Below, in pieces: positions 12,729-26,436 of a stretch of DNA of 64,000 bases. Origin of the DNA: Myxocyprinus asiaticus (lineage: Eukaryota > Chordata > Actinopteri > Cypriniformes > Catostomidae). Within the stretch, counting starts at the first letter, position 1. Every line of letters begins with the position of its first letter. A program made the position numbers and the translations under genes. The stretch lies in NCBI RefSeq assembly GCF_019703515.2, contig NC_059393.1:10434001-10498000 (forward strand), in the 5' to 3' direction. The notes below the pieces were generated by a model. The model saw only the letters and a program-made list of their open reading frames with translations. It searched no databases and was not told the origin of the DNA.

Positions 12729-13623
12729 AAGGGTTCATCCAAGCATCATTGAATACAATTCTTTTTAAAAATCAAGGACTTTCAAGTACAATTTTCAGCA
12801 CCAATTTTTCATTTTCAAGGACTTCACAAAAGTAGGAACTCAGGGCTTTCATATAATTCTGAGTTTCCAACTTGTATTACAAGTGAAATGATTGCAATTA
12901 AAGTAATTCTGACATGGCATGAATGGACCATTAACAAATTTGTAGGATGTAATCAGCCAGGAAGAGGGAGGGATGGACAGATGGACAGATTTTCAACGAC
13001 GGAAGTCACAGACGACCTCATTAAATGCAGTGTAAATTTAACTATGGCATATCATGTCTCAACTAAAGCGATGGTGACATCCATGCAGCTAATCCATGAA
13101 GTAAATTTCCTTCAGAATGCGCGTTCATGAAACGCAACACGTAATGAAAGTTTTTCGCCACTAAACAACTCAATCACTGGCCAGTAACTAATGACTTTAT
13201 GACTAATGATTTTTTTCACTTAGCACAAAATGTGGTCGCATATGTGAGTTGTGGAGGTCTGTGTATACACATTGACATATGGCAACAACACAAAACACAG
13301 ACCTTTGTTTTTTACCCGCCCCACACGTCAAAACGAGCTGTCTGTGGTTGGTCGCTTTTCATGTCAGTCAGACGGTCCCTTTCGTTCTCGGGCAGTTCAA
13401 ATACTGTAGGTACGCAGTGAGCAGGTGATATCGCAAATATAATCAAAAGATGTGTGGAAAAGTAATGTGTTTCTCAGGCATGCTAAATATATACAAATTT
13501 ACAGTGTTAATTCAAAGCACTTTTAAGGACTTTTTAACAAAACATGCAGATTTTCCAGGTATTTCAATACTTAAATTTCTAAAAGTTAAATTCAAGCTCT
13601 TAAAGGACCTTGTACGAACCCTT
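12729..13623. mobile_element. hAT-like non-autonomous element (probable)
   Basis: Ends AAGGGTTC and GAACCCTT are inverted. Inside them AAGGACTTTCAAG and CTTAAAGGACCTTGTAC are related in opposite orientation. No matching target duplication and no transposase was seen, so the borders are approximate. Confidence 0.5.
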
Positions 13624-13745
13624 TGATTTGGACAAAAACTCAAATTTACATGTAAAAAAATTGCTTTTATCGCTTGTTGCTTTTATTGCACTGCATCTGG
13701 TTAGGACATGGTGCAAGTCTATAGAATGTTAATGGTGCACCTCTC

Positions 13746-14202
13746 GGGGGCCTGGGTAGCTCAGTGGTAAAGACGCTGGCTACCACCTCTGGAGTTTGCT
13801 AGTTCGAATCCCAGGGCATGCTGAGTGACTCCAGCCAGGTCTCCTAAGCAACCAAATTGGCCCGGTTGCTAGGGAGGGTAGAGTCACATGGGGTAACCTC
13901 CTCGTGGTCACTATAATGTGTTTCATTCTCGGTGGGGCGCGTGGTGAGTTGAGCGTGGATGCCGTGGTGGATGGCGTGAAGCCTCCACACGTGCTATGTC
14001 TCCGTGGCAATGCGCTCAACAAGCCACATGATAAGATGTGGGTTGATGGTCTCAGATGCGGAGGCAACTGAGATTTGTCCTCTGCCACCCGGACTGAGGT
14101 GAATCACTATGCGACCACAAGGACTTAAAAGTGCACTGGGAATTGGGCATTCCAAATTGGGTGAAAAAAATAAATAAAAAAATAAAAATAAATAATAAAA
14201 AA
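13746..14202 (+). mobile_element. tRNA-derived SINE, full-length copy
   Basis: Perfect 16-bp flanking duplication TAATGGTGCACCTCTC at 13730-13745 and 14203-14218. The head is tRNA-like: GGCCTGGGTAGCTCAGTGG (A box) and AGTTCGAATCCC (B box) about 45 nt apart, forming an internal pol III promoter. The body is followed by GGGCATTCCAAATTGGG and an A-rich AAATA tail. Related copies are at about 6850-7241 and 61407-61835. Not a working tRNA. Confidence 0.93.
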
Positions 14203-14218
14203 TAATGGTGCACCTCTC

Positions 14219-15346
14219 TCTAGAAGGTTAATAGTGCACCTCTCCTAAACAAACCACACAATTTGAGGCAGCATTCATGTTTATTGAAGTATTTGTTCAG
14301 TGTGTTAAGTTTAATAATTACTCTAAGGGGTGCAAAAACCACATGCCACAAACTCATCCTAACCACTTTTAATCAAAAACAATAACTTGGCCGGTACTGA
14401 GATCGCTTCTCAAGTCTCTCCAGTAAGCGGCTCTGGTGCAGCATGGTGGAAAGTGGGGTGTGTGGCTGTAAACTAAAGCCTATTGGCTATTTTTAAAAAT
14501 GGGAAGAGTTAATTGACAGTTCCTGCCCCCACTTCCTGTTTCAGTAGGAAATAATTCAAAACAGCAAATTGAACACGGCTCGTCAAGGAACTTCAGTCCG
14601 ACTTTAACGGAAAGCCATTTGATGGCTCTGGACCAGAGGCTTTACTACTTCCTGTCTGCTAATCATCTGAATTTTCTCTCAGTAAATTACTTTTCCACTG
14701 GCCCATTACTCGCTTTCTTTTTGACTTTGTCTTTTTTCTGCATTTGTGTCTTCTGTTCACTGTGCGTGCTTTCTGTTATGATGATAGCTGTGTTTCCATC
14801 TCTCTCTCTCTCTCTCTCTTGTTTTCTCAGATATGGGCGGGGAATAAAGAGACAAGTAGGAGAGGAGGGTGAGAAAGAGAGAAAGACAAAAAAAGTGTGT
14901 CCTATATGGTTTCTGATGACACCATATTAGGACACAATGATGAGCCCAAGGATATAGCTCAACTTCCACCCCCACCCTCTCTCTGTCTCTCTCTCTCTTC
15001 TCATCTCTCCAGCCCAAACTCTGCTGTTTTAGTTACAGTGCTTATATGACGCCACAGAGTGCAAAGGGAGTCCCTCTCTCTCCATCATACTCTCTCTTTC
15101 TCTCCGGTACCAAGCACACGGGATGACGCACAGGGAGAGTGAGCTGCGTCATACTGACACACACACAGACCAACAGCAATGTCCCTCAGTCTATTAGTGA
15201 CCAAGATGGATGAAAGACAGATTTTTCCCTTTCTCTCCCTTCCTTGGACAAGCACACAACTCTTTGATAAATCATTGATACAATAAGCTTTTTTTCCTGT
15301 ATAATCCAGTGGCATGATCAGACATTCTGCCTTGTTCCCTTTCTTT
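14219..15346. other. intronic stretch, no gene seen
   Basis: Contains a (TC)n run at 14799-14819. Just right of the SINE, 14221-14244 is a second diverged copy of the insertion-site sequence (GTTAATAGTGCACCTCTC), so the locus had a small tandem duplication. Confidence 0.5.
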
Positions 15347-15370
15347 CACTCACTCACTCACTCACTCACT
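15347..15370. repeat. (TCAC)n microsatellite
   Basis: About six tandem TCAC units. Confidence 0.85.
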
Positions 15371-15374
15371 AGAC

Positions 15375-15560
15375 TTTTTTTTAAAGATTTACACATTTAA
15401 ATGTCATAACAAAATTCCATCAAATTGAACTGTGTAATTTTAACAAATTGAATGTATCAAATTTAAAATAATTATTTTATTTTATAAAGATTACTCCATT
15501 CAATTTGATGGAATTTTGTTAAGAAATTGAAATGCATAAATATAAAAAATATATTTTCTC
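15375..15560. repeat. small fold-back (MITE-like) element
   Basis: Two perfect 22-bp inverted arms at 15408-15429 and 15499-15520 (core AATTCCATCAAATTG), with weaker complementarity reaching further out on both sides. No target duplication was identified. Confidence 0.6.
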
Positions 15561-15795
15561 ACACACACTATACAGTTTAAATTGAATGACCATTCATTTT
15601 CTTAATTTTTATTAAGAAACATCTGTGGGAGGACCGATTGACAGCACTGCTGCTCCTTCCCAGAATGCACTGCAACCAAACAACCCTATCCCATGTACTA
15701 GCTTTACACAATCACTGTATGGGTACATATGTGCACATGCATGCATATTCCATCCCTCAGCTCTCGCTTGTGTCCTTGCTTTTGAAAACGCATGG

Positions 15796-15804
<9 letters not shown>

Positions 15805-15844
<40 letters not shown>

Positions 15845-15847
15845 CAC
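15805..15847. repeat. (CA)n microsatellite
   Basis: About 20 CA units with one CG interruption. Confidence 0.95.
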
Positions 15848-15977
15848 AGCTTTGTCACCATTGGGAATCTGACATGCCAGATCTGATGCTGGAGCTCTGC
15901 GTGTGTGTGTGTGGGCAGGTGTATCAACATGCAAGTGAATGTGCAATGCATGTCATGCATGTTGTGCTGAGGGTGCA

Positions 15978-15979
<2 letters not shown>

Positions 15980-16019
<40 letters not shown>

Positions 16020-16020
16020 A
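15980..16020. repeat. (TG)n(CG)n alternating purine-pyrimidine tract
   Basis: About 14 TG units run directly into five CG units and CACA, 41 nt of strict alternation. Confidence 0.95.
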
Positions 16021-17188
16021 GTTTGAGTCAACCTCCTGCAGTAGCAAATGTTGAATGCACACATTACAAAAAACAAATCAAAACAAAAATCATTGATCAA
16101 TAGGGTTGGTTTTTGAAACCCAGATTTCCGTTCCGAACCAATCAATTATTATTATTTTTTTATTATTAAATACTGGAACCAAATAGTTCTGAAGTATTAT
16201 CCTCAACAGGTTGCTGAAGTGTAGTAAATGCCATAAGGACTGCTTTACGAAAATTGTCTATTCTTTCTTCCTTAAAATAAGTAAAAGAATCGTGAACAGA
16301 ACTGGTAAGGGACTGGAATCAGAACCAGAAATGATACATTTCTTACAATTTCCATTGCTACTACTAGCAATGATGACACACACTCACAATTTTACACTCT
16401 CTCACTTACACACAAACAAATCTGGGTGGTACAGAACCATGCATATTCCAGAAGACCTCATTCTGCTTTGCATTAATAATTTATCAAAAACATTTAGCAT
16501 ACAACTCTTCCACAGCGCATGCTCTCCAACGTCTCACTTGCTCCCACACACAACATGACCTCTGCCTACAAGAAGGTGTGTTATTGAAGTAATTCTCTGA
16601 CCTGTCCACAAGCAAAGCAAGGCCAATTCCTGGCAAACCCACAAAACCAACCAGCTGTGTCAACAAATACACTCTCAGTGGTAGTGATGTAAAAGGTGGG
16701 TGGTTAGAGAGAGAGGGAAAAAGAAAGAAATGCAAAGGGGAAAAAAAACATGACTGAAGCTAAAATATGCTGTCTGTTTCAGAGAATACCTAGGTGGGCA
16801 TGCCACAGCATGTTTCTCCAGAAAAAGTGCAAGATGTTTTAGATTAGTCAAGAACAGGCCATGACATCACCTGACAAGACTGTTACTGTAAATTGTAGTC
16901 AAGAGCTTCTGTATTGAGCAGCTCAAGGCAGAAATCATTTTACACAATGTGTCTATGTGCGTCTGGGGCTCTTAAAGTTTACCGTCTGACAGAAGATTAC
17001 ACAAAGAAGTCGTTCTCGGAATTGCAAATGAATTTACGACAGTGGTGAAACATCTCTCCAAGCCTGGAACCCTCAGCCAGTCTTTGCAGAGAGATAGATT
17101 TAGCCTTATAAGCACTTTAGCACAGAATAAAGCCCTGGTTTCAATGATATCCTTAGATAATATTGTTGCAGACGTTTGTTCTATTAAA
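16021..17188. other. intronic stretch, no gene seen
   Basis: No coding, RNA or complete transposon signal was recognised. Confidence 0.5.
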
Positions 17189-17462
17189 CCTGATCTTTTC
17201 AAGGATACAGTCAAACTGTTTGTAAATTACTTGACTGTAAGAATATTGGGAGTGACGTAAACATATGGAATTTTGAACCGGATCGTTTCACCAATACAGT
17301 CGAACAATTTCACAAAGTGTCTGTTAAGTAATTGACTGTTAGAACTTTGGGAGTAACCACATGCTTGTTCTTTTGAACCAGATGTTTTCAACAATACAAT
17401 CAAACTGTTTCACAAAGCGTTTGTAAATTACTTGACTGAAATAACTTCAGGAGTAAAAGTGT
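17189..17462. repeat. diverged minisatellite, period about 90-100 bp, nearly three units
   Basis: Units start near 17189, 17279 and 17379. Each has (A)GAT..TTTTCA..AATACA(G)TC(A)AAC, then GTAA(A/G)T(A)ATTGACTG, then GGGAGTAA-like sequence; the first two end in TTTTGAAC. Confidence 0.7.
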
Positions 17463-19084
17463 GAGGTCAATTGCATGTTGGAATTATAACCTATGACTTT
17501 TAACATCTATTTCTTCTATCTCAAGAGTTTTGATGTTTTTGCTCAAATTAGATTAAAAACGCAAAAATAACGGTCGTTATTTCTAGATGAAAATTGGATG
17601 TCACTTGCTGAAAGAAATATGCAACGCAGTGAGGTCATGTGACAACAAAGCAGCATAGTTTCAAAAACTATAATTCCCAAATAAGGGTAAGCAAGTTCCA
17701 GCACAAAATGTATGGCTTAAAATTAAACTAATAGGGATTAGGAATGGGTATAAATATTGATTTTCCAATTAATTGCGATCTTTATTTGAACAATCCTGAT
17801 ATCCATCTTTTACTCCATGCGTAGTTAGGCACCTAGGTCTTTTCACAGCATGTTGAGAGTAAAAGTTTGGTTTTACTCATTCTGTGTACTGTGCCGAAGA
17901 CTAGATCCATGCAATTTGTCATGGAATAATGTCTCTTTTAATACCTTATCTGTTCTTTACAGTCAGTTGTTGATTAAAAACAACAAAAATGAACTGAATC
18001 AGAAACAAATAGGGAAACCTTTATCAATAACCAGCCTTAATGGGTCAATGGTTCAAAACCATACTGATTGAACAATACAAATCAATATAACTGATAATGT
18101 AAAATGTTTTGTCTTTGGTACACATCTTTGGTTTTGTGTCAATGAAGGGGTTCTTCAGCCTTACTGATGGTGCTGTAGGGGTACTTACAGCAAAGAAAGT
18201 TTGGGAAACACTGTTATACAGTAGGTTATATACTGAATACTAGAATGCAGTAAGTTAGTATCTGCATTCCAAACATCATCTAAATGTAGTTTATTTTTAA
18301 ATGAGTAAACTGATCAAATAAATAGCTAGTTTGTTTACTTGTTACATTCATGAATTCATGTCTATTCATGTCTTTACTCATTCACAACTACACAGCAAAC
18401 ACTGCAAAGCCTACAGCCCTTCGTAAATCAGATCTGAGACACAATAGTCAGAATTTAGACGTGATGGATGTCTAAAGACAGAAATAGCTCCCCAGCTGTG
18501 TGCTTACACCCGCATACACGTGTATTGTGGCTGAAGTTTCTCAACAGACTGGACAAACCTGTCCAGTCCAGGGTGACTCAAGGGCTTGGAGTAACAATGA
18601 ATTGAGCGTTCGGTTGAAAGAAAGAACATAGACTCTCCGCTCCAAATGAGCTCAATACAGATTCCAGTATAAGCTTAGGTTTTATGACACAAACACAAAG
18701 CAAATATATGACTGTTTATGCACATCTATACATCTGAAAGGAGGACTAGCATTTCTCATCATATAAAGAGATAGTCTATATCGTCTGGCAAGAGTGTGTC
18801 TGTGAGCAGGGTTGGGCTCCTTATCTTCAAGAACACTCTGATATGAGCTGATCAGTTTCACCAAAACAACTTGCATTGAGAGAAATGGCACTGTGTGTTT
18901 TAGATACTGAATTTTATTATCATAGCACACACATTGTGTTTGCAGTATCTCTGTATTTTTCTCCATCATTCATGTGTCCCTACACTACCTCTTTTCCTCT
19001 CCTCTGTCTCCTGTTGATTATCCTTCTGTCCCAGAGAGAACAGAGAAAATGTCAAAGCCAAGCAGGAAGATATGTGACTGCAGA
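17463..19084. other. intronic stretch, no gene seen
   Basis: No exon, RNA gene or complete transposon was recognised. Confidence 0.5.
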
Positions 19085-19094
19085 ACACACACAA

Positions 19095-19126
<32 letters not shown>

Positions 19127-19143
19127 ATACACACACACACACA
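19085..19143. repeat. (CA)n microsatellite, imperfect
   Basis: CA units interrupted by AA and TA near both ends. Confidence 0.93.
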
Positions 19144-19210
19144 TCAACAGTCTTCTGACCTTTATACACACAAGCAGGGCAATACTGGGCTGCAGTAAAC
19201 TAAACATGTA

Positions 19211-20640
<1,430 letters not shown>

Positions 20641-20649
20641 CATTTTTTA

Positions 20650-21704
20650 TCAAATTTAGACAGGCTCCATTTCCAGCAGCCATCACTCCAACACCTTATC
20701 CTTGAGTAATCATGCTAAATTGCTCATTTGGTATTAGAAAATCACTTGCCATTATATCAAACACAGTTGAAAGCTATTTGGTGTGCTAAATGAAGCTTAA
20801 CATTGTATTTGTTTTTGAGTTGCCACAGTATGCAATAGACTGGCATGTCTTAAGGTTAATATTAGGTCAAAAATGGCAAAAAAGAAACAGCTTTCTCTAG
20901 AAACTCGTCAGTCAATCATTGTTTTGAGGAATGAAGGCTATACAATGCTTGAAATTGCCAAAAAACTGAAGATTTCATAAAAAGGTGTACACTACAGTCT
21001 TCAAAGACAAAAGACAACTGGCGCTAACAAGGACAGAAAGAGATGTGGAAGGCCAGATGTACAACTAAACAAGAGGATAAGTACATCAGAGTCTCTAGTT
21101 TGAGAAATAGATGCCTCACATGTCCTCAGCTGACAGCTTCATTGAATTCTACCCGCTCAACACCAGTTTCATGTACAACAGTAAAGAGAAGACTCAGGGG
21201 TGCAGGCCTTATGGGAAGAATTGTAAAGAAAAAGCCACTTTTAAAACAGAAAAACAAAAAGAAAAGGTTAGAGTGGGCAAAGAAACACAGACATTGGATA
21301 ACAGATAATTGGAAAAGAGTGTTATGGATCTTAACCCCATTGAGCTTTTGTGGGATCAGCTAGACTGTAAGTTGTGTGAGAAGTGCCCGACATGACAGCC
21401 ACATCCATCGCAAGTGCTACAGGAAGCGTGGGGTGAAATGTCACCTGAGTATCTGGACAAACTGACAGCTAGAATGCCAAGGATCTGCAAAGCTGGCATT
21501 GCTGCACGTGGAGGATTTTTTGATGAGAACTCTTTGAAGAAGTTCTGAATATCTTTTTTAAATTGTAATAGTAATTTTTCACGTTATTAATGTCATGACT
21601 ATACATTGTGATCAGTTGAATGCCACTTTGGTGAATAAAAGTACCAATTTCTTTCCATAAGAGCAAAATCTCTACATTATTCCAAACTTTTGGCCACCCG
21701 TGTA
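20650..21704 (+). mobile_element. second Tc1-like transposon, left end missing
   Basis: A different Tc1 family from its neighbour. The right terminus is CCAAACTTTTGGCCACCCG then TGTA. No matching left inverted repeat exists; sequence recognisable as its 5' internal part (ACAGGCTCCATTTCCAGCAG) begins at about 20653, immediately after the truncated Sleeping Beauty-type element. Confidence 0.85.
20873..21548 (+). pseudogene. Tc1-like transposase, inactive
   Basis: Begins MAKKKQLSLETRQSIIVLRN at 20873, a Tc1-type helix-turn-helix start. An in-frame TAA occurs early (in ATTTCATAAAAAGG near 20975). The central frame runs from about 21043 to the KHRHWITDNWKRVLW block, then an internal deletion near 21325 joins directly to the NPIELLWDQ region, removing the middle of the catalytic domain. 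The end LKKF then TGA is at 21546-21548. Confidence 0.87.
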
Positions 21705-22450
21705 TGTATATATATACATTGTGAAATTTGTTTAAAGTATATGATCATGAGGGTCATTTGTTGAGGAATCAAACTACACCAGTCATGCTGTGCAGCACAC
21801 ACAACACAACAGAAAGGTGTGCTGTTTTAGTGTTATTTCACGGACTCATTCAATTCATACTGCACAATCAAAAATTTTATAAAATAAAAGTTCTTTAGTC
21901 GTGATGCTGGAGATTCAGTGGTGGAGCAAAGCGGATCAGTGAAGCAGGAAACACATTGAGTCCAGAATAAACTATATGCTGCTTTAGGGTAATTTAAAAT
22001 GGAGAACATGGAATTTATTTATTTTATTGACCGGAGGTTGCATCAATTAATCAAGAGAATCAAGTAACAATATTGACTGAAAAAGACAAAAACGCTTGAT
22101 GCTCAGGGCTGGATAGCTTTATCTTAAATAAACTTTCTAAAACAGAACATTAACACAAATAAACTGTTTGTACTTTAAATTACAAACCCACTTAATAAAG
22201 ATAGTTATTACCTCAAATATTTATCCTTGTACCAGTCTCTGTTGTCATTATTGCCTTGAAAGACTTTCATAAACTTAACAGTGGGATGTGAATTAAATGT
22301 GTGCTAAAAAAAGCAAGATGCAGCTATGATATGTATTTGGTTTATTTCCACATATGAAAGTGGCCCACATTGGATTTGAAAATATCAGATTCAGCTGTGG
22401 TGTGAACATAGCCTCACAGTCTCAATAGCAACAGCAGCAGACTTCTGGTA
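21705..22450. other. intronic stretch, no gene seen
   Basis: Unique-looking sequence between two transposons; nothing recognised. Confidence 0.5.
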
Positions 22451-22877
22451 CAGTTGAAGTCAGAATTTTACATACACTAACATTGAAGTCATTAAAACAC
22501 ATTTTTTAATGATTTCATATTACCAAACTATAGTTTTGGCAAGTCGTTTAGGACATCTACTTTGTGCATGACATAAGTAATTTTTCCAACAATTGTTTAC
22601 AGACAGACTGTTTCATTTTTAATTGACTATATCACAATTCCAGTGGGTCAGAAGTTTGCAAAATCTAAGTTAACTGTGCCTTTAAGCAGCTTGAAAAATT
22701 CCAGAAAATGATGTCAAGTTAGACAATTAGCCAATTAGCTTCTGATAGGAGGTGTACTGAATTGGAGGTGTACCTGAGTATGTATTTTAAGGCCTACTTT
22801 CAAACTCAGTGCCTCTTTGCTTGACATCATGGGAAAATCAAAAGAAACCAAGACCTCAGAAAAAAAATTGTGGACCT
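22451..22877 (+). mobile_element. Sleeping Beauty/Tdr-type Tc1 transposon, left end only
   Basis: Begins CAGTTGAAGTCAGAATTTTA after TA (22449-22450) and shows both IR/DR repeats (second near 22636). It continues to the transposase start CATGGGAAAATCAAAAG and the first codons, then stops abruptly at about 22877, where L1-like sequence of the opposite strand follows. The rest of the transposon is absent. Confidence 0.9.
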
Positions 22878-24000
22878 GATCAGGGCTTGCGTCATGGATG
22901 GCAGAAGCTTCCCATTCTTTAATGATTACATATCAACTTATAGCAAAAGTGGAGCCAATTCTGTAGCATAATATCTAAAAGAAACTCAACAGCAAAGCCA
23001 TCTGGCCCTGGAGCCTTGCCTGTAGGCAAGGTCTTAATTACCTCGACAAGCTCCTCCAAGGTTATCTCAGAATCAAGAGAATTTTTTTGCTCAGCCCTCA
23101 GTTTAGGAAGTTCTAATGGTTCCACAAAGTTTCTAATATCCTCATCAGCAGACAAAGATGTGGAACTACAGAGATCAAGATAGAATTCTTTAAAAGCATT
23201 ATATCAATGGCTGAGGTAAATATGTCACAACCAGCAGATTTCACTGAGGAAATAGTAGAAAAAGACTCTCTCTGTTTTATATATTTAGCCAGAAGTTTTC
23301 CTGCCTTGACCCCCGACTCATTATGACTGTCTTGCCCTGAAGAGCCAAAACTCCACCTTCCGTGACAAAATAATATTATATCTGTATTTCAAACGGGTCA
23401 ATTCTCTAAGGCCATTAGATGACATTCGGTGCTTCAGCTCTGCCTCGGCACTTTTAATATTCCCTTTCAATTCTACGAGTTCTTGCCCTTTGGATTTTTT
23501 GGTGAATGAGGCATATTGTATGATCCGGCCCCTAAGAACCACCTTAAGTGCCTCCTAAGCCACGCCCACAGAGGATACTGAGGACCAGTTGGTCTCCATA
23601 TAAACACTGATTTCAGCCTTTAATATTTGTTGGAATTCAGAATTTTGCAAGACACAGTGCAAAGGGATACATTAAAGCACCAACTACATGATTTCCTTTT
23701 CTCCACATGTGGCAACACCTCTAAACACACCAGGGCATGATCTGAGACTAAAATGTTCCCAATTGAGCAATCAACAACAGATGAAATGAGGGACTTAGAT
23801 ATAAAAATATTTAAAAAAATCTAGAGTAAATCTTATGGACTGATGAAAAAAAATTTATAGTCCCTACAAGATGGGTTCAAAAGTCTCCAAATATCTGTAA
23901 GACCAAGATTCACACATCCTGTGAAGCATCAATGTTGCTCTAGGGGACTTGTCTTCCCAATATTATATCATGAGGGGTGCCATCGACTTGGAACTTCCCT

Positions 24001-24390
24001 TCAAGATCTATAAAAAAAGCCTTGATCATCAACAACAGGTGCGTAATTATTAGCCAAAATAAGATTCTGCCCCTGAATTTCAGCTAAAACAATAATGACT
24101 CTTCCTAATTTTTCTTTAATCTGTTTGAGACATTTGAATTGTAGATGTTTACTTTTCAATGTAATGACTCCCCTGCTCTTACTTGAGCCAGCACCAAAGA
24201 AAATATGTCCACCCCATATCTTTCCAAATTTTTCAGCTTCCTGCGGGGAAAGATGCGTTTCTTGAAGAAACACTATATCATATATTTTATGCTTAAGAAG
24301 AGAAATAACCTTCCTTCTTTTTATGGGGTGCCCCAACCCATTCACATTCCATGTGGAGAGAGACAATCCACTAATTTTAACATTTGACAT
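24001..24390 (-). pseudogene. L1-like AP-endonuclease domain, N-terminal part
   Basis: Begins about MSNVKISGLSLSTWNVNGLG with the metal-binding Asn motif, followed by FLQETHLSPQEAEKFG (catalytic Glu) and SRGVITL and NNYAPVVDDQGFFYRS. The frame then stops. These are standard landmarks of L1 endonucleases. Upstream open frame to 24585 is the untranslated junction after ORF1. Confidence 0.85.
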
Positions 24391-25246
24391 TTTGACATGC
24401 AAGAAAAAATAGATTGTGTCAAAAACAAAATTATAAAGACCACATTCCAACATTAGTGCAACAATCAAACCCCACACTTCCCCAGAACAAAAAAAAAAAA
24501 AAGAAAACTGAAAAAGAAAAATGTGTGCATTAACCCCGCGCACGACAGCGCCAACTGGATCTAAACTCAAACTGTCCATGCACACCTACGAGAACCCCCG
24601 CAACAGCTTTGACGTCGGATTGCTCAAGTCCAGTGTTTCTATACAAATTTTGTGAGACATCAAAAAATAATCTATAAAACAAACTCCAGCCAATAGGTGG
24701 AAAAAAACCCAAAGAGCATGTAGATTCATCCACAATACTGTCCCAAAGGTGTGTTACTCCACAAAACAAACTCCAGCTGCTACATGGATCCAGCACAAAA
24801 AGAAAACAAAAAAGCACTCAGTTTCCTCAAACAGTCAAGTGAATGTTCAGTGAGTCAGTCCATTCGGCTGCATCGTGAGTACCACAAGATAACTTACTCC
24901 ATTAACTTTATGAAGGACATCGCTTGCTGTGGGAATGTGAATGTTTTACGGCCATCCTTAGCATCTACTCTCAATTTGGCCAGGAATATCAGCGCAAAAG
25001 CGACCTTCCGTTGATGTAAAATGTCTTGAATCGATCACGTTTCTCTCGTCGAATTCGCAAAATCTGGGAACAAGAAAATGCTGTGGTTTTTCCAAGAAAG
25101 CCTTCCTTTACTCCTCGCCTTGTTTAACACAAGATCTTTATCGGATGATCTCAGAAATTTGGCCAGAATTGATCGGGGCTTGTCTCCCTCAGCGGATCAC
25201 CGAGCCAGAACCCTGTGAGCTCGCTCGATTTCCAGCTTATGGCCTG

Positions 25247-25750
25247 CTATGTTAAGCAGATTTGAAAATCCAGGAATTTCACCATATCCTGACCCTCTTC
25301 GGCCTCAGGAATTCCAACAATACGAACGTTATTACACCGGCTATGGTTCTCCATGTCCTCCACCTTTTTCCAGACATGCTCCAAATCCACCTTGGTCACT
25401 AGCATATTAGCAGATAATTCCCTCTCCGATGTCTCCAGATAACTGATCCGTTTCTCAACATCCCCCACTCTTGTAACCACCTCAGAGAATTTCGGCTCCA
25501 TGGCAGTAATCGATCAACGTATCACAGCTAGATCCTCCAAGTCAGCAACGACCTTTGTCAGCATTGCCGAAATGTTCAACATCTCTCGTCGCAATTCCCT
25601 CATTTCTCCGACCAAATCGGCTCCCTGGCTCGGGGCCTGTACGGAGGTGTCAGCATGAGCACGTAAGTGTCTCCCGAGGCCGAGGATTTTGAATTCTTTG
25701 ACATATTGTCCTCCTAGAACAGTTATGGAACAGAGTGTATCGAATCTCAC
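25247..25750 (-). pseudogene. L1-like ORF1 protein, broken
   Basis: Two open pieces split by a stop near 25510: an N-terminal coiled-coil stretch (EMRELRREMLNISAMLTKVVADLEDL) and KVEDMENHSRCNNVRIVGIPE, the join of coiled coil to RRM typical of L1 ORF1 nucleic-acid chaperones. Abridged motifs are quoted only as landmarks. Confidence 0.75.
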
Positions 25751-25840
25751 CGGTTTATGTCAATAAAAGTGTTAAAACTAGCAAAGTGCGCAGAGCTCAC
25801 CGTTCGCACGTCCGATCCTTGCATGGCGTCACGTGACCAT

Positions 25841-26436
25841 CAGCAAAATATATTAAGTAACCCGTAGTGTTCAAACAATACAAATAATATTACAAAAATA
25901 GTAAAAATACCAAAGTGATTACATCAGAGACTGAACATGTCTTGCATCCACCAACTAACAAGAATTTCAGACTACGTCCACATTATCTGGATTTCCAGAT
26001 ACATTTGAAAACAGCATTTTCGTTTTCAAAACGCTCTACATAAAATAGCCTTTTTCAGACATTTTCCAACAGTTGCTCGTCCACACTGAAATCCCCTTTT
26101 TGCACATGCAAAACATAGATGTTCCATGAATGGTTTGAAACGCAATTGTCCACCACCGGACAGAAATTTCGACTTCCTTGAATCCACTTCCCATCGTCTT
26201 CCTCGTCATTGAAGGAATGAAATGTGAAGGTTGTACAAAGTAACATTTATCTTTAAAAATGCTATCAAATTGGATAGCAGGTAAAACAACGATGCTACAA
26301 CATGGGCTGCCATCTTGATTGCTTTGGGTTGAATGGATCACATGACTGCGTGACATGACAACAAATATGCCATCGTTTTCAGATATCGGCATCTTTCCTA
26401 TCCACACTACAACATAAAGAAGGCATTTTAAAATTT
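25841..26436. repeat. interspersed repeat fragment
   Basis: About 25975-26415 is flanked by CGTCCACATTATCTGG and ATCCACACTACAACA and contains the TTTTCGTTTTCAAAACG theme seen in a family at 6050-6240 and 30470-30660. Borders are unclear; no coding potential. Confidence 0.4.

Larger units (their letters stand above)
22885..25840 (-). mobile_element. L1-like LINE, 5' part with ORF1, endonuclease and start of RT; 3' end missing
   Basis: Reading on the minus strand: ORF1 pieces (coiled coil and RRM-like NNVRIVGIPEAEEG, 25750-25247, then the C-terminal domain near 25060-24890), an AP-endonuclease (24390-24001), a linker, then the start of reverse transcriptase with LPTGKAPGPDGFAVEF. It ends before the catalytic RT motifs. 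Losing the 3' end is unusual for a LINE. It may be the same family as the 3' piece at 11132-12635. Confidence 0.85.

Noticed and set aside
13746..13812. tRNA-like sequence with A and B boxes
   Set aside because: It is the head of a SINE with flanking target duplications; the cloverleaf is not intact.
15625..16062. Several overlapping open frames encoding His-Thr and Cys-Val repeats
   Set aside because: They are translations of the CA/TG microsatellites.
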